A stretch of 64,000 nucleotides of DNA from Phialophora verrucosa (GCA_002099365.1 MSED01000008.1:806001-870000); one strand, 5' to 3'; positions 11,817-23,328 are shown, numbered from the stretch's first letter. Numbers and translations: made by a program. Notes: generated by a model from the sequence alone, not told the origin.

Positions 11817-13409
11817 ATGGCGCAATACACACCACTATTGAACGAAAACGGGACCAGTGACGACCATACAGACCACCTTGAGCTTTCGGACATAGATCTC
11901 GAAAAGATCCCAGAGCCGTCGATACTCCCGAAGTGGTATCATCTCCCCGGATGGCAAGGAAGCTCATCAAGATGGCAACCAATTATGAGATGGAATGGTT
12001 GGTCAAAAGACGACATACCAGACGCCAAGACCGCTGCATCACTTGCCCTCTCTTACTTCGTCGCTGCTCTGCCGCGATTCCTACAGCCTGGGGGACTGAA
12101 GATAACGAAAAAATTGCACGCCACGGCGTACTTGGATGCGTTGCGAGGGTGGGCTGCTCTTCTCGTCTTCCGGTTCCACATGTTCTACAACAAAACTTGG
12201 CTCTTCAACCAATATGTCTTCAGCGGCTTTCTCAACGGGCGAGCGATGGTTGAGGTCTTCTTCGTCATTTCGGGCTACGTCCTCAGCTACCGTCTTCTCA
12301 CCATGATCCGCAATCAGCAGCCGGGCCTTCTGAAAGCTCTAGCATCCTCCACCTTCAGGAGATGGTTCCGCCTCTTCATCCCCACCGGCATCGCCTCGTT
12401 GATCGTTGCCAACCTGTCCTATCTTGGCTGGTGTCGATGGGATCTGACACTGGATTCGTTCCTCGCCCAGATGTGGGATTGGTTCAGGGACTTCCTCTCG
12501 GCAAGTAATCCCTTTGCTGATATCAAGGGCTGGTGGTACGACGGGGTGTTCTGCACGAAATATCTCGGTCCGATGTGGACCATCCCCGTCGAGTTCAGGG
12601 GCAGCATCGTCCTTTTCTCATTCTGCGCCGTGGCCTCATACCTGTCGACCAAGGGCCGGCGAATTTGCTGCGCCATCTTCATCCTCCTTTGCTACTACTG
12701 GGGGACTATCTACGCGGCACTGTTCCTGGTCGGCATGCTCATTGCGGATTTGCAGTTCGATCGTCATCCAGAACGGCTGCGATCCAAGAAGCAGCTTCCA
12801 CAACAGGAACAACACCAGCACCAGCAAGAGACAGCCAACAACGACGTCTCCCAGTCCGCCTCTACTTCTTCACCGGACCAGATATCCAGCCCGGGAAAAA
12901 GAAAGGATTCGATCCTCCGCAAGGTAAGCTGCAGCCTCCTGGTTATCGCAGGGCTCTTCCTCTTCGGCCAACCCAAGGATGGCTGGTCCTACCAGGGTCC
13001 CTTTCCCTACGACTACCTCAGCCTCGTCATCCCGACAATTTATCCGGTCGACTTGGGCGAGTACTTCTGGCTCAGCATCGGGGCTATTTTGCTCGTATTC
13101 GGCCTGGACAACTGTCGCATGCTGCAGATCCCCTTTGAATGGTCATTCTCGCAATATCTCGGCGATATCTCCTTTGGCATCTACGTCATGCATGACATCG
13201 TGAACTGGACACTTTATGAGCAGGTTGTGGAACCCTTTCGCGCGGCCCACTTCGGGGATGGCTACTGGTCTGGCTTGCCGGGCATGTTGGTCACCACCTT
13301 TGTCGTGCTTTGGTGTGCGGATTGGTTCTCTAGGATTGACGATCGCGTTATATGGTTTGGGAAGTGGTTGGAGAACAAGGCTTTCATTAAATGGGACGAC
13401 GTTCCGTGA
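11817..13409 (+). CDS. acyltransferase 3 family membrane protein
   Basis: A single exon of 530 aa with its ATG at 11817. The N-terminal 100 residues are cytosolic-looking. The acyltransferase-3 fold begins with YLDALRGWAALLVFRFHMFY (residues about 104-123), the typical first helix with its D-x-x-R-G motif. GRAMVEVFFVISGYVLSYRLL follows, the second conserved block, and then several more hydrophobic helices. A polar Gln/Ser-rich loop lies near residues 325-365. The family transfers acetyl or other acyl groups from CoA donors to sugars, lipids or small molecules across membranes. Fungal members often act on cell-wall or secondary metabolites. The substrate cannot be told from the sequence. The gene is transcribed away from the RTA1-like gene, and nothing else ties them together. 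Confidence 0.92.
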   Translation: MAQYTPLLNENGTSDDHTDHLELSDIDLEKIPEPSILPKWYHLPGWQGSSSRWQPIMRWNGWSKDDIPDAKTAASLALSYFVAALPRFLQPGGLKITKKLHATAYLDALRGWAALLVFRFHMFYNKTWLFNQYVFSGFLNGRAMVEVFFVISGYVLSYRLLTMIRNQQPGLLKALASSTFRRWFRLFIPTGIASLIVANLSYLGWCRWDLTLDSFLAQMWDWFRDFLSASNPFADIKGWWYDGVFCTKYLGPMWTIPVEFRGSIVLFSFCAVASYLSTKGRRICCAIFILLCYYWGTIYAALFLVGMLIADLQFDRHPERLRSKKQLPQQEQHQHQQETANNDVSQSASTSSPDQISSPGKRKDSILRKVSCSLLVIAGLFLFGQPKDGWSYQGPFPYDYLSLVIPTIYPVDLGEYFWLSIGAILLVFGLDNCRMLQIPFEWSFSQYLGDISFGIYVMHDIVNWTLYEQVVEPFRAAHFGDGYWSGLPGMLVTTFVVLWCADWFSRIDDRVIWFGKWLENKAFIKWDDVP

Positions 13410-13847
13410 TGTGCGGTATACTGCATCTCCGCGAGAAGGCTTGCTCGCAAGTTGGAGGGCCACGGGCGTCTGGACCTTGGTTTGATGAGTGGGTGTGCTC
13501 TAGTTTGCGGTGTCTAAGTCCTTGTCGGAAGGTGCGGCTGCTTCCATTACGGATCGGCGGGCGAGTACTTGGGTGTTTCCGGCCCGTCCTTGTAATCATT
13601 CAGCCATAGAAGTTTAGAGGTGACAACCTCACGAAGATGCTGGGAGGAGAAATGGATCTCTGTATGTGTAATAACATTGATAAATTTAACCCTTTACCCG
13701 AGTCCTAAAGCCTGTACAGGTGCTCATAAGCTTGGACGAGTGCGTTCGATCTTCAAGCTTCAATCAAATCCATCTCATTGTACGGAGTACTCACTCAGAA
13801 ACGAAAATGAGGTCGCACAAGTTCCCGCATTACGAAAGAGGATATCT
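13410..13847. other. convergent intergenic region
   Basis: This lies between the stop of the acyltransferase gene (plus) and the stop of the Kgd4-like gene (minus). I see only probable 3' UTR sequence, including an AT-rich patch (ataacattgataaatttaa) near 13671-13690. Confidence 0.5.
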
Positions 13848-14318
13848 TCAAGCGAACATGCTGGCCCCTCCACTGGTCACGGCTTCAATCTCCTCTTCCG
13901 ACCAAGCCTTCCGCCGGAACCGCTTGGGCAGTTCGTCCCTGTCAAAGAATTCTCCTTCCTTGGGTTCAATAGCTCCCAACGATTTTCCTGCATTGCCTCC
14001 TATGCGGCCGTAAGTCACAGAGCTGGTGGTGGGTGCGGAGAAGGATGGTGTAGGGCCGCCGCCGCCATTGCTGCTACCTCCCCCGAGCGGGCCATGTTGC
14101 TGAGCTTTAGATCGGTAAGAGGCGAAGCTCTCGGGCAGGGAGTGTGTGGGTGAGGCTGGGTGGGCGTGAGGTGTGTGGTCTACTGATTCTGCCGGACCTT
14201 GTTAGTGGTATGCCATATCTTGACGGACATGCAACATACTGGGCGGTGTTCTCTTTCCAATAAATTTTATGAGGGGAGTTCTTTGGTGGCTTGCCCGCAG
14301 GATAAGGGAGGGGCGCAT
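13848..14318 (-). CDS. Kgd4 / YMR-31-like subunit of mitochondrial 2-oxoglutarate dehydrogenase
   Basis: Two exons on the minus strand: 14318-14240 and 14188-13848, giving 139 aa. The intron is 51 nt (GTATGT donor, CTAAC branch, GGCAG acceptor). The N-terminus MRPSLILRASHQRTPLIKF is Arg-rich without acidic residues, as expected of a mitochondrial targeting peptide. The motif VDHTPHAHPASP and then LPESFASYRSKAQQHGPLG follow. A Gly/Ser-rich linker leads to the C-terminal block ELPKRFRRKAWSEEEIEAV, the conserved LPKRF.RK..(S/T)..E(E/M) signature of the Kgd4/MRPS36 family. This subunit tethers the E3 dihydrolipoamide dehydrogenase to the E1-E2 core of the 2-oxoglutarate dehydrogenase complex. Earlier literature called it mitoribosomal protein YMR-31. 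The gene is short and split, so a longest-ORF search would miss it. Confidence 0.85.
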
Positions 14319-15122
14319 GGTGGGTTGATCTTGACTGTGCTGATCAAGCTCCAAGGGAAGGAGATGAGGCCAACGTCAACAGTTTTGGAGCTCTGTCACT
14401 TGGTGGGAATGCGCGAGACCCCGGGCTTCACGGTCGGGTTGGAGGGCTTCTATGTACCTCGTATATTGTTATCCGTGAAGCTAGTTCGTTTGCATGGGCA
14501 ATTTCGCGGGGAGGGAGACTGGATAGAAAAAAAGGTTGCAAGAGCCCGTGAACACGCTTCGCAGAGTAGAAAGGAGGACAGATATGGTCGAACAAGGGGA
14601 GAGAGACCGTGGCTCAGGCGCTGGAGAAATTGGTGGGTTAATAATTAATTCGACAGAGGCTTTCGATAGCTTGGACCTTTGCCGTCCGAGTCGGCACAAC
14701 GGAAGCTGCACGAAAAGCTTAGCGTCGCAGCATCATTTTACCGCTTCAGGCACGACTTCCTCAGCCATCCTTCACTGTTCGGTACTCGTAGAGCTAGAGA
14801 CGTACTCTTCCATGCGGTTGCGATATCGGGGTTGAAACATGTTGGAATGTTAGGTTACGCACCCTCGCGCATTGCCGCTGGACCACCGAAAATGAGCGTC
14901 GGCAGAGTCCGATAACGCGTGAGCCACCTGCAGTAACCTCAAGCTTTCCATATGTATTTCGGCGAGAATCCATCGCTCAGCTGATCTGTCTCATGATACG
15001 CTGGAAATTATCGCCTATTCACACCGTTCCACCGGCCGAGATCCGATACTTGATCGCGACATCCTGACCTGGGCAACAATCACTCAGGACAGACTCCGGG
15101 TAGATTCCCGCAACCAGGTACC
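14319..15122. promoter_or_regulatory. divergent promoter between Kgd4-like and Med18
   Basis: An 804-base region from which two conserved genes are transcribed in opposite directions. Open frames inside are short and overlap on both strands. I see no third gene and cannot place individual promoter elements. Confidence 0.4.
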
Positions 15123-15993
15123 ATGCACCAGTTGGCACTCTATGGTCAAATCGGGAAAGATGGCCACCATCGAATGCTCCAGCAATTGGCCGGCTTCACT
15201 CGCATGCAGCCGCAAAATGTAAGAGAGATTCGACTTGTCTTCAAAGCTCGGCAACCTTTTGGACTCGACTTTGTCCAATCTATTGGTGCATCCAACCTGG
15301 CCTCTCAGCAACAGCAGGATTTGCAACGGGTCAAGCACATGCTCAATGCTGGTCTTTACTATGTCCACCTCGTTGGAGAGGTCTTACCCGGCAAGAAAGT
15401 CAAACATACAGAAAAAGAAGATGTGGCAATGACGGACGCCAACGTTGGTTCGGAGGCAGAACCCCCAGTGGTGCGGTGGTCGCTCGATTTTAAGGATACC
15501 CCCGAGGCTGGAAAGCAACCTGTGAGTTCGAGGTTGATCTCCAGGACGCCGATGGAGGAGGGCAACCTGACTCAATTTTTGGATAATTTCGGCTACGAGT
15601 AGGTTGCTGCGGGCTCTTCACTCCAAGTTCAACGGCTGATTATTTTGCAGATACGTCTCCCGTTACATGGTCGTCGGCTCGAGGTTCTACGAAAACGACA
15701 CCACCATCTTGGTTCACAAGGTGTTGCGCCTGCGTGAAGTGGCCGCAGATGAAGCTATGTCAGACAACTCTTTCGTCACCAACGTCAACGAGATACCTGA
15801 GTTAGACGGGTCCGGGAGCTATATTGTCCAGGCATCGATTGATATCGTTGATGGAAATAATCCGGAGCTCAAGGACAGAGCAACCCGACAACTTCTTGGT
15901 GTCAAAGAGGCGCTGAAGCAGGCCGTTGATCTTACGCCGGGAGATAGGTTGGCACTGGACACTAGGCTTCCGGCGACCTTACGTAGAACTTGA
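15123..15993 (+). CDS. MED18: Mediator complex subunit 18
   Basis: Two exons, 15123-15598 and 15651-15993, with a 52-nt intron (GTAGGT..TTTGCAG), giving 272 aa. The start MHQLALYGQI is characteristic of fungal Med18. Other family features are RVKHMLNAGLYYVHLVGEVLPG, an acidic insert (KHTEKEDVAMTDAN), and EEGNLTQFLDNFGYE joined across the intron to YVSRYMVVG. The fold ends with the C-terminal strands (SYIVQASIDIVDG) and a helix. Med18 belongs to the Mediator head module, pairs with Med20, and contacts RNA polymerase II and termination factors in the nucleus. Its length is usual for filamentous fungi. The PNKP gene follows on the same strand about 300 bases downstream. Confidence 0.93.
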
Positions 15994-16295
15994 AGAGAGG
16001 CAGCGTCGGCGACGAAAGGCTTGCCACGTGACGTGACTCCCAAGTGCCACCATAATGAAATGACCGTCTTTTGACGCGGTTGGGCGCGTTGGAGCCTGGG
16101 CTTCACGCTCTTTTGAATCTCATCTGATGGCCGACTTAGAGAGAAAACTTGAACACACCATCATCTCATAAGCCTCCTTTGCGGTTTAATCTGGCTTCCC
16201 GTCTATGGCTCGTTACGCCGCGACGTCCTCAACACGCCCTCCCATCTCCGCGCCCGTGTTCCCTTGATGCTTCTGTACTCAATCAACTCCGCACT

Positions 16296-18522
16296 ATGAA
16301 GCGATCCGCGCTTCCAGCAGGCTCCGTATCGCCACCTCTTGTGAAACGCAAGATTGAATCCACCACCACAAGTACGGCTGCGAGCAAGTCCATACGTTGT
16401 AGACACTAATGGCCTCCAGACCGGGCGGTGGCAAGTTTCTTCAAACCGGTCTCACAAAAAGAACCTGAGAAAATTGTGTGGCGGACTGTTGATAACAGCC
16501 TCATCATTGGCCGATATGACGCATCTCATCCGTCGCCTCAACAGCGTACCTTACCTGTGAAGATTGCTGCATTTGATCTTGATGATACTCTGGTTGTTCC
16601 TAACACGGGAAAAACGTGGAACAGATCTGCAACAAGCTGGAAATGGTGGGATGCATCTGTTCCTGGTAAACTGAAGTCTCTCCACGATGAGGGCTATCTC
16701 GTAGTCATTCTCAGCAATCAGTCTACCATCAGCTTGAGAGACAACAAGAAATCATTGCAAAAGGACATGGCCAGCCTGACCAACTTTAAGAGCCAGCTCA
16801 ATTCCATCCTCAATCAACTCGACTTCCCGATCAGCGTTTATGCCGCAACTGGCCAGGACAAATATCGGAAGCCACGGGTTGGTATGTGGGAGGCGGTCTT
16901 GGAGGACTATGATCTTCAAGCCGAAGGTGCTGTCGATCTGACGAACTCATTCTATGTCGGCGACGCTGCTGGTAGAGAAAAGACCGATAAGAGGAGAAAG
17001 GACCATGCTACGTCCGACAGGTATACCTCAAGACCACTCCACGGACTAGATCAAACACTCACCGCTAACAGAGACCTCGCGGCCAACATCGGCATCAAGT
17101 TTCAGACACCAGAGGAATATTTCCTTAATGCACCCACAGAGCCGTACGACCACGTCTTTGAGCCCGGTAGATATCTTCAATCCACCCAAGCCGGGGAACC
17201 CACCACGAATGGTGAAGCAGCGCGTGCTGTATCTGCACCCTTCACCAAGGACAGCAAACAGGATATGGTCATTTTTTGTGGAAGTCCTGGTGGTAAGGCC
17301 CCTGCTACCTCCGACACGCTGTTTCTTTGGTGGCGTGGCTTTCCTCGCAACATACGTGCAGGCTGACAGGGATACACAGCTGGTAAGAGCACATTCTTCT
17401 GGGATGTTCTCCAACCCCTCGGCTACGAGCGCGTCAACCAGGACATATTGAAGACAGTGAGTTTGCTCCGGGATAATTGTAACACAGAGAGGCCACTTCC
17501 CCGCCCCCTGCATACAGAAGAAAGGGTTGGAAGCTAAGACAATTCTATTTTGGCAGCGCGACAAGTGCATCAAGAAAGCGAGAGAGCTGTTGGAAGCAGG
17601 GTTGTCCGTGGCGATAGGTATGTTCAATGAACTTGTGGCTTTCGAGCTTGTGTCTCCTAGAAGGCAATCTCTGCTTCAGACTAGTCGAAGATCCCCGTTC
17701 TGCGGCTGTGATACGCAAGCTGTGCGAAGATTGGCCCGCGGATGGATGGGGCCTGCAGATATGCCATGCCTGTACTCATACATCTCTTCCACCCATGCGA
17801 CGTCGGACTTGTACAGCATTGCACGGTTGCTCCCTTACCGCCCTTCTTGGACTCTTTCCCCAGATTTCATCGCCTCCATGATCTGGTCCTTTCCCCGCCG
17901 TTTGACGGATCAATCACCCTCTTATTGTGTCTCATCGCTCAGCGCACCAGTGCAGCCTTGAATGTGCTGACATTTGACACTTATGTGACAGATAATACCA
18001 ACGCGAACATCGAAACCCGATCGCACTGGGTTATGCTCGCCCGCGAATTTAATGTCCCTATCCGCTGTGTGCGTTTCACAGCCTCGACTCGCCTGGCGGA
18101 GCATAATGATGCCGCCAGAGCCTTGAACCCAAACATAGTATGTATCCATTCTTCATACTCTCAACTGGCTCTAAGCTATATTCCATTTGTCCATCAAACT
18201 CGTTGCTGGATCGCAGTGAAGAGAGCTAACTTGTCCCGCTATTCTCTCCTAACAGATGAACCCTGAGAACCGCACTCAACTTCCCGGCATCGCATTCCGC
18301 TCCTTCCTACAAAGACTGCAGGAACCTACCCTCGATGAAGGCTTCCAAGATATCTACAAGGTTGATTTTGAGGTATGTCATGTCGTCTCATCTATCTATG
18401 GCCGACGTTTCCTCGCGCTTGGGCTCGGACTTTTGCTCACACAATTCGGCACACAGTTTAAGGGCACCGACGAGCAGAAAAAGCTCTGGTCGAGATACTG
18501 GGTATCCAAGTTTTCAACATAA
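16296..18522 (+). CDS. bifunctional polynucleotide kinase / 3'-phosphatase
   Basis: Eight exons: 16296-16371, 16420-17020, 17072-17292, 17380-17456, 17557-17617, 17992-18137, 18256-18372 and 18457-18522, giving 454 aa with all phases consistent. The N-terminal half is a HAD-type 3'-phosphatase: nucleophile motif AAFDLDDTLV near residues 75-84, VVILSNQST, the KPRVGMWE lysine, and FYVGDAAGR. The C-terminal half is a P-loop kinase with Walker A GSPGAGKST, formed across intron 3, then ERVNQDILKTR and AIDNTNAN. It repairs DNA ends carrying 3'-phosphate and 5'-hydroxyl, making them ligatable in base-excision, single-strand-break and end-joining repair. Budding yeast Tpp1 has only the phosphatase; this gene has both, like S. 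pombe Pnk1. A Lig1-like PCNA-binding motif lies near the N-terminus (see findings). Intron 5 is unusually long (374 nt). The ATG at 16296 is preferred to one at 16149 because the product then begins MKRSALP with a basic tract (VKRKI). Confidence 0.93.
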
Positions 18523-21500
18523 TTGATACTCCAACAACAATCGTATCCTTCGAGCTGTGTATAACTACTGAGAGCAAGGTCAATTTACTGAGGGAGCCGA
18601 GCTGCCCCCAATCACTAGTGAGTGGTTGCATATTAAAGGACACATTCTCCACTTCTGGCCTTGTGCACGAACGATAGCTGTGGGTCTAACTCCTCCGGCT
18701 ACTATCAAGGTACAGTTTGGCCGGTAAAGCATCTCAGATATGAACTCTCGGCATGGCTGCGGTACGCTTTGCTTGTGTTAGGCACTGTGCCGTGCGACAA
18801 CGCCGACTTCGAATCGTCAACTTCACGGAAGCACTTATTGCCGTGTCCTGAACCGTGTTCTGACAACATGGCGCCACATCTTCACTCAACGAAATGAGTC
18901 GTGGAGTGCCGCATATTGCTCCCGAGCGACGATCCTTACTCAGTCGAGCATTGGAGTACGACCATGCAGCCTGCGCATATGAGCTGTTTTAAGCGAAGCA
19001 GCAGGGATTGGCAAGAAGGCATGGCATTGCAAAAGGATTACAGGGCCAATTCGAATGAGGTTTACTGGCCTACGTTCATCCAATTGACTGAATATCATTC
19101 CCAGGCGTCTTCTCGCCAAACTGTCATTGTTTTGGTGCTTTCGAAGGCGACCACAAATGCAAACAGCAATATGCCGCGGTTCTCGAGCTGCGTCCCGGTG
19201 CTAGCATCAACCATGCCTGAGCGTGAGGATCGGAAACCTTCTCCAGCGCTCCTTCTGCAGGGGCTCACCCGCGGAGGCGTTCGCAGCACATGCAAGTTGT
19301 CCACTCGGTGGGACAACACCGCTTGCGTCTTCCCCAAATCTTTCAGCAGCTCTGCGTTTGCGAGGGCCGTGGCTGAGACGCCCATGCAGGAGATGCCGGC
19401 TGAAGCGCCGAAACAAAACATATGAGGAACAGACGATCAATTCACCACATAGGAAGCTGCCTGTCAGCCAGTAAGATCGATAACTCGATTTGAAATCTCA
19501 CCACAATTTCCCATGCTGCTCAATGCTGGAAACTTGACCTGTTCTCGATTTTGTTGAAAAGTCCATGTTTGCTCGGATGTATTCCACCACTACCAGCAGG
19601 ATGTCATGAAACCGGCCCTCCTCATGACGTGATGGGACCTCTCGCTACGGACATTGTGCATGCCCATTGCTGGGGTGTGCTTGTTCCTGATCCGGGGCTA
19701 CGGTACTAGTAGCATCCGCTCCACCTCGTAAAGGGATCAAAAAAGATGGCCGGTTGGCTCTTGCCGAAGGCGCTGCCAAGCGGACAGGCGCATTCTGGCG
19801 TGAGAAATGCCGGTCGCTTGAACCAGTCCCGGTGCTTCTTTCACGGAGGTACTCGTAGGATGGGAAAGATACGGCGACAAAGCCAGCCACCCGCGATTTG
19901 ACAGTTGATCGACTTCAGCTTCTGGCACACACGCACATTGATAGACATTACGAGGTATGCTGTACCGAAACAACTGGGGCCAAATCTTTTCTACAGCTCT
20001 TCGTTCCAGTGCAGGCGTGCGGTATGGCGATGCATGATGATGTGGTTCACAACTAAGTAATGGCCAGCGGGAGCTGAACCGTGGACATTGGAAAAGATGT
20101 TTTTACTGCGTACATCCCTGGATTCCCGTTAGGACGGCTAGCTGCTGAGCATCAGAGGCTTTCTCGCATGGCCAAAGGTTGCCATGCGACAGAAGCTTTC
20201 ATTGCTACTCCATACCGCGGTCGTTGGCGCATCAAGTGGCCGGGAAAATGACCGGTTTGGGCAGGTCGATAAAGCTACAGTACATCCCCGGTGACAAAGC
20301 GGAGCGTTTGCTCGCCTGTGTATATCTGATACCGTTCCTGCATGTTGATTGAATGTAAGCTTGCAGTACCTGGCAGCAAAACGAGCCTTCAGGACGGGCG
20401 GAAGCAGAAAGCGGCACGGCAGGGTGCACAAGCGCCATGCCACAGCGTGGACAGCGAGGTGTGTTACAGCGGGTCCGAACCGCAAATGTGTATCTTCCAT
20501 CTGCCGTGGAAGGCGCCACACACTCGGAGTCAGCCACTAGAACGAGGAATTGGATACAGTGGTAAGGAAGTCTATGCAACAACCCGGTCGTTGCACCTGG
20601 TAGGAAGCAGCATTTGGTTCTGGCAGTGCGCCAGCAAGAATCGCCAATTTTTCCACTCTGGAGGTTGTGGCTGCTGGATGAGGATAATAGGACAGCAAAC
20701 AGGGGGCACAGGCGGTGAAAAGTAGAGATGAAGCACGGCGCAACGGGTGACAGAAAGACTCATATAAGCTTGCAGGCAACATGCCGCGCCGTGAAAAATC
20801 TCGAGAGATGTCACAAAAGCTCAGACATGTCGCAAAGGAAGCCAACACAACCAGCAAAGCCAGCTCTCTTCTCAACCCCCTCGCTTATTCTACATATGTA
20901 TGCCCCGCAAGCCGCTTTTTGAAATCAGACAGTGATTCACCCACTTCAATCTTGACCGAGGCATACTGAACACACCTTCGGCCGCGGGTTGGGACGAGTA
21001 GACACAGCATCATTCCTTCACTGGACAACCAAGAACAGAGGAGGAAGGGTGATTGGAGAACCAAAACAATACACAGTAGCAAGACGGTTGAAAAGGTACG
21101 AGTAGGCGTTATCGCGCGAAGCTACTCCCGCGTTGCTGCATCTGAGGTCTTGTCCGGTGGCGGTGATTCGAGGTTTTTGTCCTTGGCTTCAGGCTTTCCC
21201 CATCTAGGGCGCCGTCAAGTCAACGACGCGGCATCCCTGCCGACGTCGGTTGTTGGGTTCGCCAGTCTCGGGCGGGGTGCGTGTTAGGGTCATGCTCCCT
21301 TGCACCCTGGCTCCCAGACCACCCGACCGGGCGGCGAAGGATTGGTTGAGCACGAGTGTTGCCCAAGATTTTCTTTCCCACGGCCGGCCACTCACACTCT
21401 TGCACTCACTGCGACTTGTTTTGTGCCTGGCTGCGTTGTCAACACATCTTTTACAGATGGCACTTCTTGACTGACTGGTAAACAGGACCAGCTTTACTGC

Positions 21501-21786
21501 CAGTCAGCCGTCACCAGAGGCCAGCACCGCCCCAGCTTCACTGTTTGGGCCGCGACACGTTTGCTGCATCTGCCTCAGCAGCAAGACGACTTCACTCTCT
21601 CAAATTCGCCGACACGCACTTCGCCATCCGTCATGCGCACAGCTCTCCAACTGTGACCGCGCCCCGGACTCCAGTCTCAGTCCTGTCTTTGATTCTTGTC
21701 ACCTTCCTCGGGCATGATCCCAGGCATTTACTCGATTTCCTCGACCACACCCTAAGAATAATACCGTTTCTAAGCTTCGAACCACC
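18523..21786. other. long intergenic region, no supported gene
   Basis: About 3.3 kb. The longest frames (18901-19425 plus, 19095-19421 minus, 20342-20725 plus) overlap each other on opposite strands. They have no recognisable motif and do not extend by splicing. From about 21540 to 21780 the plus strand becomes C/T-rich, which fits the promoter and leader of the next gene. No tRNA or transposon ends were seen. Confidence 0.45.
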
Positions 21787-23328
21787 ATGGAACATACAGG
21801 TGTATATCCCTCTGATGCGCTTGCGCCCGCCAGTCGCTCTTCCACCTCCTCAGTCAGCCTGTCCTCGCCCACTCAATCGATGTTCTCCAAGGGTCATTCT
21901 TCGCGAGGGTCCGGTTCTTCGATCGCATCCTCTCCTGTTCCTCGAGACTCCCTCGACATGTTCGGCGTGGCGAAAAGGTTGGAGGATGTCACAGAAGAGC
22001 CCCAGGAGAAGGACGAGTTTGACGGCTACACCCTGGTCAATGACAGGACGTGCGACTGGAGTGATTACGACAAGGCTCTCTCCAATGATTACGGCCACCC
22101 TTCGCCTACCACGACTCCCGTAGAACCTGAATGGACTTTGGCCGAATCGGATAACTGGTTGCTAAGCCCTATGTCCTGTCAGCCAAAGAGAAGAAGGTCG
22201 ACGGAGCAACTACTCGCGGGTCACGGCAATCGCCTTGGCGGCAGGATCAGTTCTCTGTCACGACGATGGAAGAATCGATCTGCTGCCAGTGCTCAACTGT
22301 CGATCGTCACGCATCACAGCTCGCCTGCCTCTCGATCAGGATCTTTGACCTCTTCGCATGTGCTCAGTCCGGCCCTCAGTGCCATGTCCAAGCACGAGAG
22401 CGGGCTGCCTTCGTCGCCAACCCTACCGTACAACAACGAGTCCTCATTTTCATCCGAGATTGGACCAATAGACATTGTGCGAGGACCAAAAAAGGACGAA
22501 GCAGAGCCAGGGCAAGCCACAACGCCTCTGCTCCCACCTCTTCTTTCCGAGCTTGGCAAGACAGATGAGCCCATTCATTCACCACTTCAATCACCTGCCA
22601 TTGCTCCCACCACGGCGCTAGTGAGCTCAAGACCGTCTCTCGATACTCCCCTGTCATGCCTGCCGTCGCCTCCGCTTTCAACGAAACCATCGATGGTTTC
22701 GATGCATAGCAGGTCCCGCACCAACACCCTGACGACCTCTCCCTTTGGCGATATCCCTTCGATGCAACTGCTCGAGGATCCTTCTGACCCATGGGCCGTG
22801 CGACTTGGTCACGCCAACTTCACAATCCACCCGGAGCCATATGTGCCCGAGATGCTCGACCTGGATTCGTACACCGAGTACCGCAAAAACTGGGATCAAG
22901 CTCGGACGAGTTATGCTAAGCACATTGCCAGAACTGTCGAGCATTATGGGTCTACCTCCAAGGTCTACAAGTTGACAGAGGAGAAATGGGCATCGGTCGA
23001 CAATGTCTGGAAGCGGCAACATGATCGGATGAGAACTGCCTTGGCTCCAATCCTTGCTCGTCTGAGCGACGGAGACTCAGAGATGCAGGACTCTACAGCA
23101 TCCAGCGACGTCCTCGAGAAGCCATTGACGAAGGTGGTTGTTCCTGTCATTGACAAAAGCGGGAAATTTCCAGAACTCGGCGACGGCGAGATTGTCGGAC
23201 CCATGTCTGTTGCTCGTCCACGTCTTCTCACAACTGACCAGGACAAAATCCAGGGAGCAAAGAGTCCACCTCTGTCACCTCATAAGCGCAATCTACTCAG
23301 ATTCCTTTCGGACATTTTCCACAACTGA
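21787..23328 (+). CDS. conserved filamentous-fungal protein of unknown function, Ser/Pro-rich
   Basis: A single exon of 513 aa. Its start ATG is in the context CCACCATGG, close to the optimal eukaryotic context. Residues 1-320 are Ser/Pro/Thr-rich and low complexity, with many SP sites (disordered, probably phosphorylated). The C-terminal third is ordered: PWAVRLGHANFTIHPEPY, then a long charged helix around NWDQARTSYAKHIARTVEHYG, TSKVYKLTEEKWASVDNVW, and a further helix. I know this combination from hypothetical proteins of many Pezizomycotina, but no function is established to my knowledge. The C-terminus ends with a short basic/hydrophobic tail (KRNLLRFLSDIF). A cortical or septum-associated role would be speculation. 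Confidence 0.85.
   Translation: MEHTGVYPSDALAPASRSSTSSVSLSSPTQSMFSKGHSSRGSGSSIASSPVPRDSLDMFGVAKRLEDVTEEPQEKDEFDGYTLVNDRTCDWSDYDKALSNDYGHPSPTTTPVEPEWTLAESDNWLLSPMSCQPKRRRSTEQLLAGHGNRLGGRISSLSRRWKNRSAASAQLSIVTHHSSPASRSGSLTSSHVLSPALSAMSKHESGLPSSPTLPYNNESSFSSEIGPIDIVRGPKKDEAEPGQATTPLLPPLLSELGKTDEPIHSPLQSPAIAPTTALVSSRPSLDTPLSCLPSPPLSTKPSMVSMHSRSRTNTLTTSPFGDIPSMQLLEDPSDPWAVRLGHANFTIHPEPYVPEMLDLDSYTEYRKNWDQARTSYAKHIARTVEHYGSTSKVYKLTEEKWASVDNVWKRQHDRMRTALAPILARLSDGDSEMQDSTASSDVLEKPLTKVVVPVIDKSGKFPELGDGEIVGPMSVARPRLLTTDQDKIQGAKSPPLSPHKRNLLRFLSDIFHN

Noticed and set aside
16149..16295. Upstream in-frame ATG extending the kinase/phosphatase by 49 residues
   Set aside because: The extension is Pro/Arg/Leu-rich without conserved character, while the ATG at 16296 gives the usual short basic N-terminus; a mitochondrial isoform from the upstream start is not excluded.
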